Assembly: GCA_017478245.1 (NCBI GenBank)
Contig: JAFVDW010000032.1
Coordinates: 1-37,536, forward strand
DNA length: 37,536 nt
Direction: 5' to 3'
Source: Lachnospiraceae bacterium
Lineage (GTDB): Bacteria > Bacillota > Clostridia > Lachnospirales > Lachnospiraceae
Below, piece by piece: positions 17,958 through 26,186 of this stretch. Under the pieces are notes generated by a model. It was not told the origin of the DNA, did no database searches, and saw nothing but the letters and a program-made list of their open reading frames with translations. The position numbers and the translations under genes are program-made. Position 1 is the stretch's first letter. Each line of letters begins with the position of its first letter.

Positions 17958-18692
17958 ATGAGAAATACGCTGATGGGTTTGGAGAAAACCGGCAAGATAT
18001 TGACAAAGCTGCTGTTCCCGCCGCGCTGTCCTGTCTGTGATGGAATTGCTCCGTGGGGCAGTCTGATTTGTCCCGGATGCAGGGATGGATTCCGACTATT
18101 AACGGCGCCCTGGTGCATGCAGTGCGGGAAAAAACTGACCACGGATGAAGAATATTGTACGGACTGCCGAAGGAGCAGACATCAGTACCTGCGCGGACGC
18201 GCACTCTATGAGTATGAGAGTGTGGCGGATGCGATTTATCGAATGAAATATGGCAGCCGACGAGAGTATGCGGAATATTTCGGAGGGGAGATGGTAACGC
18301 ATCTGGGCGGATTCATTGCGCAGGCAAGACCGGATGCGTTGATTCCGATTCCTCTGCATCCAAGGAGAATGAGGAAGCGCGGGTACAATCAGGCTGCGCT
18401 TTTGGCAAGAGCTGTGGGGGGCAGAATTGGAGTGCCTGTGCGGGAGGATTTGGTGTTTCGGATTAAGAATACCACGCCGTTGAAACAACAAAATCCCGCA
18501 GAACGGCAAAATAATTTGAAAAAGGCTTTTATTATCAAGCAAAATGATGTAAAATTAGAGTTAAAGTCTACCATTCTCATTGATGACATTTATACTACCG
18601 GCAGTACGGTGGATGAGGTGGCAGGCCTGTTGAAAGTGCAGGGTGTGGAGCGGATTTATGTGCTCACACTTGCTTGTGGAGCAGGAATATAG
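17958..18692 (+). CDS. comFC: ComFC-family phosphoribosyltransferase-like DNA uptake protein
   Basis: This is a 244-residue protein. The ATG at 17958 is preferred over one at 17904 since GAAGGTCGGAAAGG lies directly upstream and the shorter form matches the usual length. The N-terminus holds a zinc-ribbon region with paired cysteines (CPVC, CPGC, CMQC, CTDC). The C-terminus is a phosphoribosyltransferase fold with the PRPP loop ILIDDIYTTGST and the conserved PIPLHPRRMRKRGYNQA. ComFC (ComF) proteins are needed for DNA transformation in Bacillus, Helicobacter and others; the exact activity is unsettled. The frame begins 57 bases after recD2. The following gene is yvyF, and the pair comFC-yvyF is a known Bacillus neighbourhood between competence and flagellar genes. 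comFA and comFB are not in the window. Confidence 0.92.
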   Translation: MRNTLMGLEKTGKILTKLLFPPRCPVCDGIAPWGSLICPGCRDGFRLLTAPWCMQCGKKLTTDEEYCTDCRRSRHQYLRGRALYEYESVADAIYRMKYGSRREYAEYFGGEMVTHLGGFIAQARPDALIPIPLHPRRMRKRGYNQAALLARAVGGRIGVPVREDLVFRIKNTTPLKQQNPAERQNNLKKAFIIKQNDVKLELKSTILIDDIYTTGSTVDEVAGLLKVQGVERIYVLTLACGAGI

Positions 18693-18750
18693 GCAGGGCA
18701 GTGATTTGCCCGCCTGAGCGTGCAAAAACAGAAAGGTAGGGTATAAACTT

Positions 18751-19161
18751 ATGGAAGTAAGAAATTGTAGAGGGTGTGGACGTATATTTAACTATGTGGC
18801 AGGACCTCATCTGTGCCAGATATGCAGAGAGAAGATGGAAGTAAAGTTCCAGGAAGTGAAGGAGTATATTCGTGCCAACCCCGGTGTCGGTATGCGCGAG
18901 GTCTCAGAAGCATGTGATGTGGAAATGTCACAGATTCAGCAGTGGCTGCGGGAAGAGCGCCTGGAGGTTACGGAGAATTCTGCGATTTTTATTAGCTGTG
19001 AGGGATGCGGGGCAAATATCCGCAGCGGAAAGTATTGTGATAGCTGCAAGGCGGCTATGACGAACGGCTTCAGGAATATTTTAAATGCCAATAAGCCGAA
19101 GCAGGAGCTGCCGAAGCCTTCCCGTGACAGAGACAACCCTAAGATGAGATTCCTGAACTGA
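18751..19161 (+). CDS. yvyF: YvyF-family flagellar operon protein (zinc-ribbon and HTH)
   Basis: This is a 136-residue protein with AAAGGTAGGG upstream. It has an N-terminal CRGCGRIF...CQIC zinc site (Cys6, Cys9, Cys22, Cys25), a helix-turn-helix in the middle (PGVGMREVSEACDVEMSQIQ, then QWLREERL) and a second CEGCG...CDSC zinc site. This is the architecture of YvyF, which in Bacillus lies between comFC and flgM and is annotated as a flagellar operon protein. It probably acts as a regulator, but no target is known. flgM does not follow here: the next genes encode unrelated membrane proteins. So the flagellar neighbourhood is broken in this organism after yvyF. Confidence 0.85.
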   Translation: MEVRNCRGCGRIFNYVAGPHLCQICREKMEVKFQEVKEYIRANPGVGMREVSEACDVEMSQIQQWLREERLEVTENSAIFISCEGCGANIRSGKYCDSCKAAMTNGFRNILNANKPKQELPKPSRDRDNPKMRFLN

Positions 19162-19207
19162 TTCTTGCATGAGAGCTTAGATTATTTGGAAAGGCAAGAA
19201 CAGAATT

Positions 19208-19594
19208 ATGTTGAATGAAGAACGAATTATCCTTATGACCCAGATGGCGGCATATGAGGAGAACGAAGGGAAGAAGAATGTATCTATTGGGAATTATTTC
19301 CGCAGCGATTATATTGCCGTTCAGATGTTGAAGTCCATTGTTTATGCGACCATAGCATTTGTAGCGGTATTCGCCATGTACATTTTTTATGACTTTGAAA
19401 CTTTTATGCAGGACATTTATAGGATGGATCTGCTTACATTTGGAAAGAATGTATTGATTTATTATGGAGTAACGATAGTGGTATATGGCGTGATCTGTTA
19501 CGCTGTGTACTCTTATCGGTATGCAAAAGCAAAAAAAAGCCTGAAACATTACTATCAGAATTTGAAAAAGCTGAATTCCCTATATGGAAAGTAA
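19208..19594 (+). CDS. Small two-segment membrane protein of unknown function
   Basis: This is a 128-residue protein, ATG at 19208 with GGAAAGGCAAG upstream. There are two membrane segments, about residues 43-62 (SIVYATIAFVAVFAMYIFYD) and 84-103 (VLIYYGVTIVVYGVICYAVY). The N-terminal 40 residues are charged and probably cytoplasmic, and the C-terminal 25 residues are very basic (YAKAKKSLKHYYQNLKKL). I do not recognise a named family. It follows yvyF by 46 bases and precedes a larger membrane protein by 36 bases, so it may belong to the same transcript as that gene and cdaA-cdaR. Confidence 0.75.
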   Translation: MLNEERIILMTQMAAYEENEGKKNVSIGNYFRSDYIAVQMLKSIVYATIAFVAVFAMYIFYDFETFMQDIYRMDLLTFGKNVLIYYGVTIVVYGVICYAVYSYRYAKAKKSLKHYYQNLKKLNSLYGK

Positions 19595-19630
19595 TGGGAA
19601 GACGGCAGAAGGCTTGATTTGGAGGATGGA

Positions 19631-20755
19631 ATGACAGGTTTATTGGAATTTAGAGAAAAAATAAAGCAGCTTTACAGTAGAGGCGAAGTATTTATCATAC
19701 CGATTATCAAATTTCTGGTAGCATTTTTTGTGCTGAACATGGTGAATGGTTCGTTGGGGTACATGACAAGGCTCAATAATATAGCGATTGTGCTGATCGT
19801 GGCGCTACTCTGTTCCTTTTTGCCCAATGGGGCAATCGTATTTTTTGCGGCGCTTTTCAGCTTGCTACACATGTATGAGCTGTCCATGGAAGTGGCGTTA
19901 GTGGGGTTGTGCGTGTTCCTTCTGGTATTTCTGCTTTTTGGACGATTCAGTGCAAAGGAATCTCTTGTGGTGGTGTTGACCCCGATCACCTGCCATCTTG
20001 GTATTCCCTATGTGATGCCTGTGGCGATGGGACTGATCGGTACACCTGCATCCGCAGTGTCGGTAGGCTGTGGTGTCGTGGTTTATTATTTGCTGATGAC
20101 AGTGGTGAACAACGCGACTACAATCAATGCCATGGATGATGAGACCACAGAGAAGATTCGTCTGATTATTGACGGACTGATGAATAACAAAGCAATGCTG
20201 GTGTTGATTACAGCATTTGCCATTACGGTGATTGTAGTGTATCTCATTCGCAGGATGTCCGTGGAGCACTCATGGACCATCGCAATCATTGCGGGTGTGA
20301 TGGCAGAATTGGTAATCCTGTTGGTGGGAGATTTGCTTTACGATACGAATATCTCGGTGTTGGGTGCGATTCTAGGAGTGATTTTGACGGTGATGGTCGC
20401 CAAGGTGATTGAATTTTTCCGGTTCTGTGTGGATTACAGCAGAACGGAAAAGGTTCAGTTTGAGGACGATGAGTATTATTATTATGTGAAAGCAATTCCT
20501 AAGATGACGGTAGCCACTGCAACCAATACAGTCAAACGGATCAACACACAGACCAGAACCTCCACGGCATCCGGTGATGGCGCTGTGAGAAGAAATGTCA
20601 CCACAGAGAGAACAGGGTATTATCAGGACAATGCGCAGCGCGGGAGAGGCTCTTATAATCGGCGCAATGAGCACAGCGGCAACAGTCGTAGCGTCACAAT
20701 CAACAGCAATATGCTGGATGGGGATGACGATATTGAATACGAAGATATTTTTTGA
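19631..20755 (+). CDS. Polytopic membrane protein of unknown function upstream of cdaA
   Basis: This is a 374-residue protein. I choose the ATG at 19631, spaced five bases after GGAGG; a TTG at 19619 would place that Shine-Dalgarno inside the frame. Residues 20-265 contain about seven or eight hydrophobic segments (for example FFVLNMVNGSLGYMTR, IAIVLIVALLCSFLPNGAIV, VALVGLCVFLLVFLLFG, MLVLITAFAITVIVVYLI). Residues about 265-374 form a soluble tail that starts after FFRFCVDY with KVQFEDDEYYYYVKAIPKM and continues in low-complexity Thr/Arg/Asn-rich sequence. The family is not named by any motif I can see. It ends 32 bases before cdaA, and this position suggests a link to cyclic di-AMP signalling or envelope homeostasis, but that is inference. 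It has no ATPase partner next to it, so an ABC permease label would not be supported. Confidence 0.75.
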   Translation: MTGLLEFREKIKQLYSRGEVFIIPIIKFLVAFFVLNMVNGSLGYMTRLNNIAIVLIVALLCSFLPNGAIVFFAALFSLLHMYELSMEVALVGLCVFLLVFLLFGRFSAKESLVVVLTPITCHLGIPYVMPVAMGLIGTPASAVSVGCGVVVYYLLMTVVNNATTINAMDDETTEKIRLIIDGLMNNKAMLVLITAFAITVIVVYLIRRMSVEHSWTIAIIAGVMAELVILLVGDLLYDTNISVLGAILGVILTVMVAKVIEFFRFCVDYSRTEKVQFEDDEYYYYVKAIPKMTVATATNTVKRINTQTRTSTASGDGAVRRNVTTERTGYYQDNAQRGRGSYNRRNEHSGNSRSVTINSNMLDGDDDIEYEDIF

Positions 20756-20787
20756 CAGAGAAATAAAGAAACAGGGATTGAAGCAGT

Positions 20788-21666
20788 ATGGAGTGGATTG
20801 ACAAGGCAATAGAGTCTTTCAAAAATTTAAATTTTTATGGTACCAGAATGGAAATTGGGGATTGGCTCGAAATTCTGATTATTGCCATGGTGCTTTATTA
20901 TGTCCTGGTATGGATTAAGACAACCCGTGCATGGACGTTACTGAAAGGACTTTTTGTCATTTGTGCTTTCTTGTTTTTTGCGTACTTTATGCACATGAAC
21001 GTCATACTTCGAATGGCTCAAAGTATCCTGGGATTTGCCGTGACGGCGTTGGTTGTGGTATTGCAGCCGGAGCTGCGTAAGGCGTTGGAGGAGCTGGGTA
21101 AGAAAAATCTCTTAGCCACGCTTATTCCGTTTAATATTTCTCACAAAGAAGAGGAGATTTTTTCAGAAAAGACCATAGGCGAGATTACAAAGGCATGTGT
21201 GGAAATGGGCAAGGTGAAAACAGGTGCCTTAATCGTAATTGAGCAAAAGGTGTCCCTGCATGATTATGAGAGAACAGGGATTGATGTGGATGGTATCGTT
21301 ACCAGTCAGCTTTTGATTAATATTTTTGAACATAACACACCGCTTCACGACGGAGCAGTTATCATTCGAGGGAACAGAATCACGTCGGCAACCTGTTATC
21401 TGCCTTTGTCAGATAATCTGGGACTGAGTAAGGAATTGGGAACAAGACATCGCGCAGGTGTAGGGATCTCCGAGGTGACAGATTCGCTGACGATTATTGT
21501 GTCTGAGGAAACCGGTAAAATCAGTGTGGCGTTTGACGGTGGACTGGAGACCAATTTGGATGCAGAACGGTTGCGCAACCGCATGCAGCAGATTTTGAAC
21601 AAAAGCGGAGAAGACGAAAAAAAGAGTAAGCGGAAAAGAAAGGGAAGGAGCCATACCAAGGGATGA
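20788..21666 (+). CDS. cdaA: Membrane diadenylate cyclase CdaA
   Basis: This is a 292-residue protein. Three N-terminal membrane segments (LEILIIAMVLYYVLVWI, GLFVICAFLFFAYFMHM, ILGFAVTALVVVLQPEL) lead to a DAC domain with the two catalytic motifs, DGA (Asp188-Gly189-Ala190 within LHDGAVII) and RHR (Arg220-His221-Arg222, followed by AGVGISE). CdaA joins two ATP into cyclic di-AMP, which controls potassium and osmolyte transport and cell-wall homeostasis in Firmicutes. It overlaps cdaR by four bases (ATGA), which implies coupled translation. The C-terminal 25 residues are highly basic (KKSKRKRKGRSHTKG). In most Firmicutes glmM follows cdaR; here it does not. The ribosome site is weak (AGGGATTGAAG). 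Confidence 0.95.
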   Translation: MEWIDKAIESFKNLNFYGTRMEIGDWLEILIIAMVLYYVLVWIKTTRAWTLLKGLFVICAFLFFAYFMHMNVILRMAQSILGFAVTALVVVLQPELRKALEELGKKNLLATLIPFNISHKEEEIFSEKTIGEITKACVEMGKVKTGALIVIEQKVSLHDYERTGIDVDGIVTSQLLINIFEHNTPLHDGAVIIRGNRITSATCYLPLSDNLGLSKELGTRHRAGVGISEVTDSLTIIVSEETGKISVAFDGGLETNLDAERLRNRMQQILNKSGEDEKKSKRKRKGRSHTKG

Positions 21667-22943
21667 AGAAGCTATTATTGAACAACTGGTCGCTGAAGCT
21701 TGCCTCGGTTTTGCTCGCAGCGTTGCTTTGGTTCCTCACGGTACAGATTTATGATCCCCAGGATGTAAAGACATTTTCCAATATTCCGGTTAAGCTGATC
21801 AATACGAGCTTATTGGATAAGCAGGATAAAGTCTATGAGGTGTTGGAAGGGACAGATACCGTGCGTGTGACGATCAAGGCTCCTACCAGTGTCATCGGGC
21901 AGTTGCGTGCCAGTGATATAGTGGCAGAAGCGGATGTGAGCAGGTTGACGGATATCAACACTGTACCGATCACCTATTCTGTTCAGAATGTTGATTCGGA
22001 AAATATAACCGGCGACCACGATGTGGTTCGTCTGGATGTGGAAAATCGCAAGACGAGATGGATTAGTGTGGTATCTAATACCATTGGAGAAGTGGCTGAG
22101 GGCTACATGGTGTACAGCGCCACTCCGGATCAAAACCGTATTGAGGTATCCGGACCGGAATCCGTTGTAAATAGTGTAGATCATGCAGGTGTGGAGGTAG
22201 ATGTCACCAATGCCACGGTAGATCTGTCTGCCAATGTAGAGATTACACTTTATGACGCGGAGAATCAGATTGTTGATCAGGACAATCTTACCTTAAATGA
22301 AAAATATATGCACATGACAGTAGAGGTGCTGGCGGCTAAGACAGTGCCTGTAGAGGTGGATTATTCAGGAGTTCCCGAGACGGGATATGTGGTGACGGGA
22401 GAGCTTACTGTGGAGCCTTCCTCCATAGAGATTGCAGGAAGACAATCTGCCATAGAAGGTGTGAGCAAAATTACGATTCCGGCAGAAAAATTGAGCATAG
22501 CCGGAGCTACGGAGGATGTGGTGGAGACGATTCGTATCCGGGATATTCTTCCGGAAAATACAAGACTTGCGGACAGTAGCTTTAATGGCAGGGTCACTGT
22601 CACGGTTGGAGTGGAGCCGATTGCAGAGAAGACTGTGGAGGTTCTCTCTGAAAATATATCGATTGTGAATATTCCCCAGGGTGTGGAAGCAGAATTGACA
22701 GATTCTCTTTCACGCAATATGGTGCGGGTTTCCGGACTGAACGCCCGAATTTCTCAGCTTCAATCAGGAAATATCAAGGGAACAGTGGATGTGGCGGCAT
22801 GGCTTGAAAGAAATAATATTCAGACTTTGGAATCGGGTGTGTATACGCTTCCGGTAGAACTGAATTTAGAGAATGATATTACGCAGGAAAATGATATCTC
22901 TGTGCGTGTGACCATCACAGTGCCCCAAACACAGGAGGAATAG
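21663..22943 (+). CDS. cdaR: YbbR-domain regulator of diadenylate cyclase (CdaR)
   Basis: This is a 426-residue protein. It has an N-terminal membrane anchor (LKLASVLLAALLWFLTVQIY) and an extracellular part with four YbbR-type repeats. The repeats are recognisable by recurring patterns such as DTVRVTIKAPTSVI, NRIEVSGPESVV, SSIEIAGRQSAIE and NMVRVSGLNARI. CdaR binds CdaA at the membrane and changes its activity. Its start codon lies within the last codons of cdaA. It has the same name as, but no relation to, the sugar-diacid regulator family at 1750. There is no glmM gene after it: a promoter and HPr follow. Domain count and length match the family. Confidence 0.92.
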   Translation: MKKLLLNNWSLKLASVLLAALLWFLTVQIYDPQDVKTFSNIPVKLINTSLLDKQDKVYEVLEGTDTVRVTIKAPTSVIGQLRASDIVAEADVSRLTDINTVPITYSVQNVDSENITGDHDVVRLDVENRKTRWISVVSNTIGEVAEGYMVYSATPDQNRIEVSGPESVVNSVDHAGVEVDVTNATVDLSANVEITLYDAENQIVDQDNLTLNEKYMHMTVEVLAAKTVPVEVDYSGVPETGYVVTGELTVEPSSIEIAGRQSAIEGVSKITIPAEKLSIAGATEDVVETIRIRDILPENTRLADSSFNGRVTVTVGVEPIAEKTVEVLSENISIVNIPQGVEAELTDSLSRNMVRVSGLNARISQLQSGNIKGTVDVAAWLERNNIQTLESGVYTLPVELNLENDITQENDISVRVTITVPQTQEE

Positions 22944-22967
22944 CTATAGGGATACTAAAGAAAAAGC

Positions 22968-22996
22968 TTGTGATAATATTGTAAATCTGCTATAGT
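22968..22996 (+). promoter_or_regulatory. Sigma-A promoter for ptsH
   Basis: TTGTGA (22968-22973), a 17-base spacer and TATAGT (22991-22996) form a good vegetative promoter. The expected start near 23003 gives an untranslated leader of about 67 bases to the HPr start. No terminator is seen between the cdaR stop and this promoter. Confidence 0.65.
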
Positions 22997-23069
22997 TAAA
23001 ATAGAAGGTATGGGAATTACAAGACAAAATTTATATATAGAATGTCAGATAGGAATTGGAGGGTGATCT

Positions 23070-23333
23070 ATGGTAAGTCAGAAAGTTGTGATTAAGAATC
23101 CTACCGGTCTACACTTGAGACCAGCCGGTATTTTGTGTAAAGAAGCAATGCAGTTCAAATCACTGATTACATTTTCGTTTCGTGATAATACGGCGAATGC
23201 AAAGAGCGTATTGAGCGTGCTCGGCGCCTGCGTAAAGTGTGGGGACGAGATTGAGTTCACATGCGAGGGCGAAGATGAGGAAGAGGCGCTAGAGACATTG
23301 GTGGCAGCCGTAGAAAGTGGACTTGGAGAGTGA
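23070..23333 (+). CDS. ptsH: HPr phosphocarrier protein
   Basis: This is an 87-residue HPr with TTGGAGGGTG upstream. The active-site histidine is His15 in GLHLRPAG, phosphorylated by enzyme I and passed to sugar-specific IIA domains. The regulatory serine Ser46 lies in NAKSVLSVLG, the site of HPr kinase in catabolite repression. Because His15 is present it is HPr rather than Crh. ptsI (enzyme I) is not next to it, so it is a detached ptsH transcribed alone between a promoter and terminator. A small oddity is Cys residues (CVKCGDE) in the third quarter of the protein. The fold and motif are complete. Confidence 0.93.
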   Translation: MVSQKVVIKNPTGLHLRPAGILCKEAMQFKSLITFSFRDNTANAKSVLSVLGACVKCGDEIEFTCEGEDEEEALETLVAAVESGLGE

Positions 23334-23336
23334 CTG

Positions 23337-23361
23337 ACAGCCTATCCATAGGATAGGCTGT
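23337..23361 (+). terminator. Hairpin immediately after ptsH
   Basis: ACAGCCTATCC (23337-23347), loop ATA and GGATAGGCTGT (23351-23361) form a perfect 11-pair stem one base after ptsH's last few bases. It is followed by TAGTTTG, a poor U-tract. It may stabilise the ptsH transcript or give partial termination before the stronger hairpin at 23402. Confidence 0.55.
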
Positions 23362-23401
23362 TAGTTTGTACTATAGGAAAGTTCTCGAGTACAGTAGTGA
23401 G

Positions 23402-23431
23402 AAGAGCGTGCTCGAAGGAGCACGCTCTTTT
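23402..23431 (+). terminator. Intrinsic terminator between ptsH and leuA
   Basis: AAGAGCGTGCTC (23402-23413), loop GAAG and GAGCACGCTCTT (23418-23429) give a perfect 12-pair G/C-rich stem followed by a short TT(T)TG tract. It ends the ptsH transcript and could act as an attenuator for leuA if transcription starts upstream. The 81 bases from here to leuA hold no clear -35/-10 pair. Confidence 0.7.
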
Positions 23432-23512
23432 GTGTAGGAAAGCTCCTTGTGACATGCGGAGCATGAGCGCATGCAGACGATGAGCGAATGAAAGAAAGGA
23501 AGGACAAGTAAT

Positions 23513-25192
23513 ATGTTGAATTACGGCAGATATCGTAGAAATCCGGTGGTGGATTATCCGGAGAGAGAGTGGCCGAACAAACAGATTGAGAAGGCGCCTA
23601 TATGGTGCAGCGTGGATTTGCGTGACGGGAATCAGGCGTTGATTGATCCTATGGTTGTGTCGGAAAAGATTGAGATGTTCGAGTATTTGGTGAAGCTTGG
23701 ATTCAAAGAGATTGAAATCGGGTTCCCGGCGGCAAGCCAAATCGAATACGACTTTTTGCGTCAGTTAATTGATCGTAAAATGATTCCTGACGATGTGGTG
23801 GTTCAGGTGTTGACACAGTGTAGGGAGGAATTGATTGACCGCACCTTTGAGGCGATTGAGGGCTGTAAGCAAGCGATCGTGCATATTTACAATTCCACTT
23901 CTACGTTGCAAAGGGACGTAGTGTTCCATATGGATAGAGAGCATATCACAGAAATTGCGGTGAATGGCACCAAAATGGTAAAGGAACGCGCTGCGAAGTT
24001 TCCCGGCAAAATCATTCTGGAGTACTCACCGGAAAGCTTTACCGGTACAGAACTGGATTATGCATTGGAAATCTGCAATGCGGTAACCGCTACCTGGGAA
24101 CCTACGCCGGAGAATCCCATGATTATGAATCTGCCCTCCACAGTGGAGATGAATACCCCCAATGTATATGCAGATCAAATTGAATGGATGATCAGACATC
24201 TGGATAACCGCGAAAGCATTATTGTGAGTGTACATCCTCACAATGACAGAGGAACCGGTGTGGCAAGTGCAGAGCTGGCTCTTTTGGCAGGAGCTGACCG
24301 TGTGGAGGGAACCTTGTTTGGCAATGGTGAACGCACCGGTAATGTGGATGTATTGAATATTGCATACAATATGTTTTCTCAGGGAATTGATCCCAGGCTG
24401 AATATTGAACATGTGAATGAGATTATAGAGATTTATGAGCGTTGCTGCAAATTGCCCATCCATCCCAGACACCCTTACGCCGGAAAGCTTGTATTTACGG
24501 CATTCTCCGGTTCACATCAGGATGCGATTAACAAGGGCGTGCAGGCGATGAAAGAGCGGGGAAGTGAGATATGGCAGGTTCCTTATCTTCCCATTGATCC
24601 TGCGGACATCGGAAGAGAATATGAGCCTATTGTGCGCATTAATTCCCAGTCCGGCAAAGGCGGTGTGGCATTTGTCATGGACACCTATTTTGGATTTAAG
24701 CTGCCCAAGGCAATGCACAAGGAATTCGCCAATGTGATTCAGGAAATTTCTGAGAAGCAGGGAGAGGTATCGCCGGAACAGATTATGGACAGCTTCCGGG
24801 AGGAATATCTGAACCGCAAGGAGCCGATTCATTTCCGTAAATTAAAAGTCGATGATTTAGGGAGCGATCAGGAGACAGAATTTGACACCTCTGTCACAGT
24901 GGTCTACACGGATCATGGACAGGAAAAGACCTTTGAGGCGGTGGGGAACGGTCCGATTGACGCAGTGCAAAGAGGTCTGGCGGAGGCGTTGGGTGTATCT
25001 GTCAAGATTTTGGATTATGAGGAGCATGCGCTACAGAGCGGTGCGAATTCACAGGCGGCAGCGTATATTCACCTGTTGGATAGCGAAAGCGGTCGAGTAA
25101 CCTACGGTGTGGGTGTGAGCTCCAATATTACACGCGCCAGTGTACGCGCCATCTTCTCTGCCATCAACCGTTTGGGACTGGGTGAGAAATAA
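23513..25192 (+). CDS. leuA: 2-isopropylmalate synthase
   Basis: This is a 559-residue enzyme behind AAAGGAAGGA, the first committed step of leucine synthesis: 2-oxoisovalerate plus acetyl-CoA gives 2-isopropylmalate. The TIM barrel has the metal/substrate motif DLRDGNQALIDPM near residue 36 and the metal pair in VHPHNDRGTGVA; GNGERTGNVDV and the SGSHQDAINKG motif follow. The C-terminal regulatory domain (about residues 430-559) is the leucine-binding allosteric part. The length and the N-terminal sequence match the yeast-like long form (LeuA type 2) rather than the short E. coli type. leuB, leuC and leuD are not next to it: a glycosyltransferase follows. The gene is therefore alone in its pathway here and likely feedback-controlled by leucine. 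Confidence 0.94.
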   Translation: MLNYGRYRRNPVVDYPEREWPNKQIEKAPIWCSVDLRDGNQALIDPMVVSEKIEMFEYLVKLGFKEIEIGFPAASQIEYDFLRQLIDRKMIPDDVVVQVLTQCREELIDRTFEAIEGCKQAIVHIYNSTSTLQRDVVFHMDREHITEIAVNGTKMVKERAAKFPGKIILEYSPESFTGTELDYALEICNAVTATWEPTPENPMIMNLPSTVEMNTPNVYADQIEWMIRHLDNRESIIVSVHPHNDRGTGVASAELALLAGADRVEGTLFGNGERTGNVDVLNIAYNMFSQGIDPRLNIEHVNEIIEIYERCCKLPIHPRHPYAGKLVFTAFSGSHQDAINKGVQAMKERGSEIWQVPYLPIDPADIGREYEPIVRINSQSGKGGVAFVMDTYFGFKLPKAMHKEFANVIQEISEKQGEVSPEQIMDSFREEYLNRKEPIHFRKLKVDDLGSDQETEFDTSVTVVYTDHGQEKTFEAVGNGPIDAVQRGLAEALGVSVKILDYEEHALQSGANSQAAAYIHLLDSESGRVTYGVGVSSNITRASVRAIFSAINRLGLGEK

Positions 25193-25254
25193 AAAAATAG
25201 AGGGCTTGGAAAAATATTGTGGAAGCCGATGAGATGGAAATTATGGAGGAACGA

Positions 25255-26184
25255 ATGAGTCTGTTGAGTGTAATTGTTCCCTGCTATAATGAAGAAGAGA
25301 GCGTGGAATTATTTTATTCGGAATTATTTAAGAACCAACCCTTTTTTGATGAAAAAGATATTGACGTAGAGCTACTTTTCATTGATGACGGTTCCAGAGA
25401 CCAAACAGTTGCTGAGGTGAAGCGTTTGCGCGCGCAGGATGAGAGAGTGCGCTTGATTTCCTTTTCGCGAAACTTTGGAAAGGAAGCTGCTATGTATGCC
25501 GGTTTAGAACACTCCAAGGGAGATTATGTGGTTATCATGGATGTGGATCTACAGGACCCACCGGCGCTTTTGCCGGAGATGTACAGCTACATGGAGGAAG
25601 GCTATGACTCTGTGGCAACCAGACGGGTAACGCGCAAGGGAGAACCGCCTATTCGTAGTTTTTTTGCAAGGCTGTTCTATCGGCTTATGAAAAAAATATC
25701 GAAGACAGAGATGATGGACGGCGCAAGGGACTATCGTTTGATGACAAGACAGATGGTGGATTCTATTCTTGCCATGGAGGAGTACAATCGCTTTACCAAA
25801 GGCATTTTTGGTTGGGTAGGCTATCGCACCAAGTGGCTGGAATTTGAAAATGTAGAGCGCGCCAAAGGCGAGACCAAATGGAATTTCTGGAAGTTGTTAT
25901 TGTATTCTCTGGATGGAATTACGGCATTTTCTACAGCGCCCCTGATGCTTTCCTCCTTTATGGGAGTGCTGTTTGCCATAATTGCTTTTCTGTTGATTGT
26001 GTTCATCATTGTCAGAAAATTGATTTTCGGTGATCCGGTATCGGGATGGCCCTCTTTGGTGTGCATTATTTTATGTACCAGCAGTATTCAGTTTTTCTGT
26101 ATAGGAATTGTAGGACAATATTTGGCAAAAACGTATATGGAGGTCAAGCGACGTCCAATTTATCTGGTGAAAGAGGAATTATAG
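25255..26184 (+). CDS. GtrB-like polyprenyl-phosphate glycosyltransferase (GT2)
   Basis: This is a 309-residue membrane glycosyltransferase. The ATG at 25255, five to six bases after GGAGG, is preferred to a GTG at 25219. It starts MSLLSVIVPCYNEEESV, the GT-A fold opening. Asp96 and Asp98 in IMDVDLQDPP bind the sugar nucleotide and metal. KGEPPIRSFFARLFYRL and NRFTKGIFGWVGYRT are typical of the DPM1/GtrB/bactoprenol glucosyltransferase group. Two C-terminal membrane segments follow (LMLSSFMGVLFAIIAFLLIV, WPSLVCIILCTSSIQFFCIG). Such enzymes charge undecaprenyl phosphate with one sugar, which a GT-C enzyme then transfers to glycans or proteins outside the membrane. The next two genes encode a membrane protein pair that could be that enzyme. 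The sugar is not deducible. Confidence 0.88.
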   Translation: MSLLSVIVPCYNEEESVELFYSELFKNQPFFDEKDIDVELLFIDDGSRDQTVAEVKRLRAQDERVRLISFSRNFGKEAAMYAGLEHSKGDYVVIMDVDLQDPPALLPEMYSYMEEGYDSVATRRVTRKGEPPIRSFFARLFYRLMKKISKTEMMDGARDYRLMTRQMVDSILAMEEYNRFTKGIFGWVGYRTKWLEFENVERAKGETKWNFWKLLLYSLDGITAFSTAPLMLSSFMGVLFAIIAFLLIVFIIVRKLIFGDPVSGWPSLVCIILCTSSIQFFCIGIVGQYLAKTYMEVKRRPIYLVKEEL

Positions 26185-26186
26185 AG

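Noticed and set aside
23455-23484. Short leader peptide before leuA (ATG CGG AGC ATG AGC GCA...)
   Set aside because: Nine codons without leucine and without a ribosome site, so not a leucine attenuator peptide.
26046-26186. Longer start for the DUF6077-like gene
   Set aside because: It would overlap 139 bases of the glycosyltransferase; the GTG at 26187 directly after that stop has a ribosome site and is simpler.
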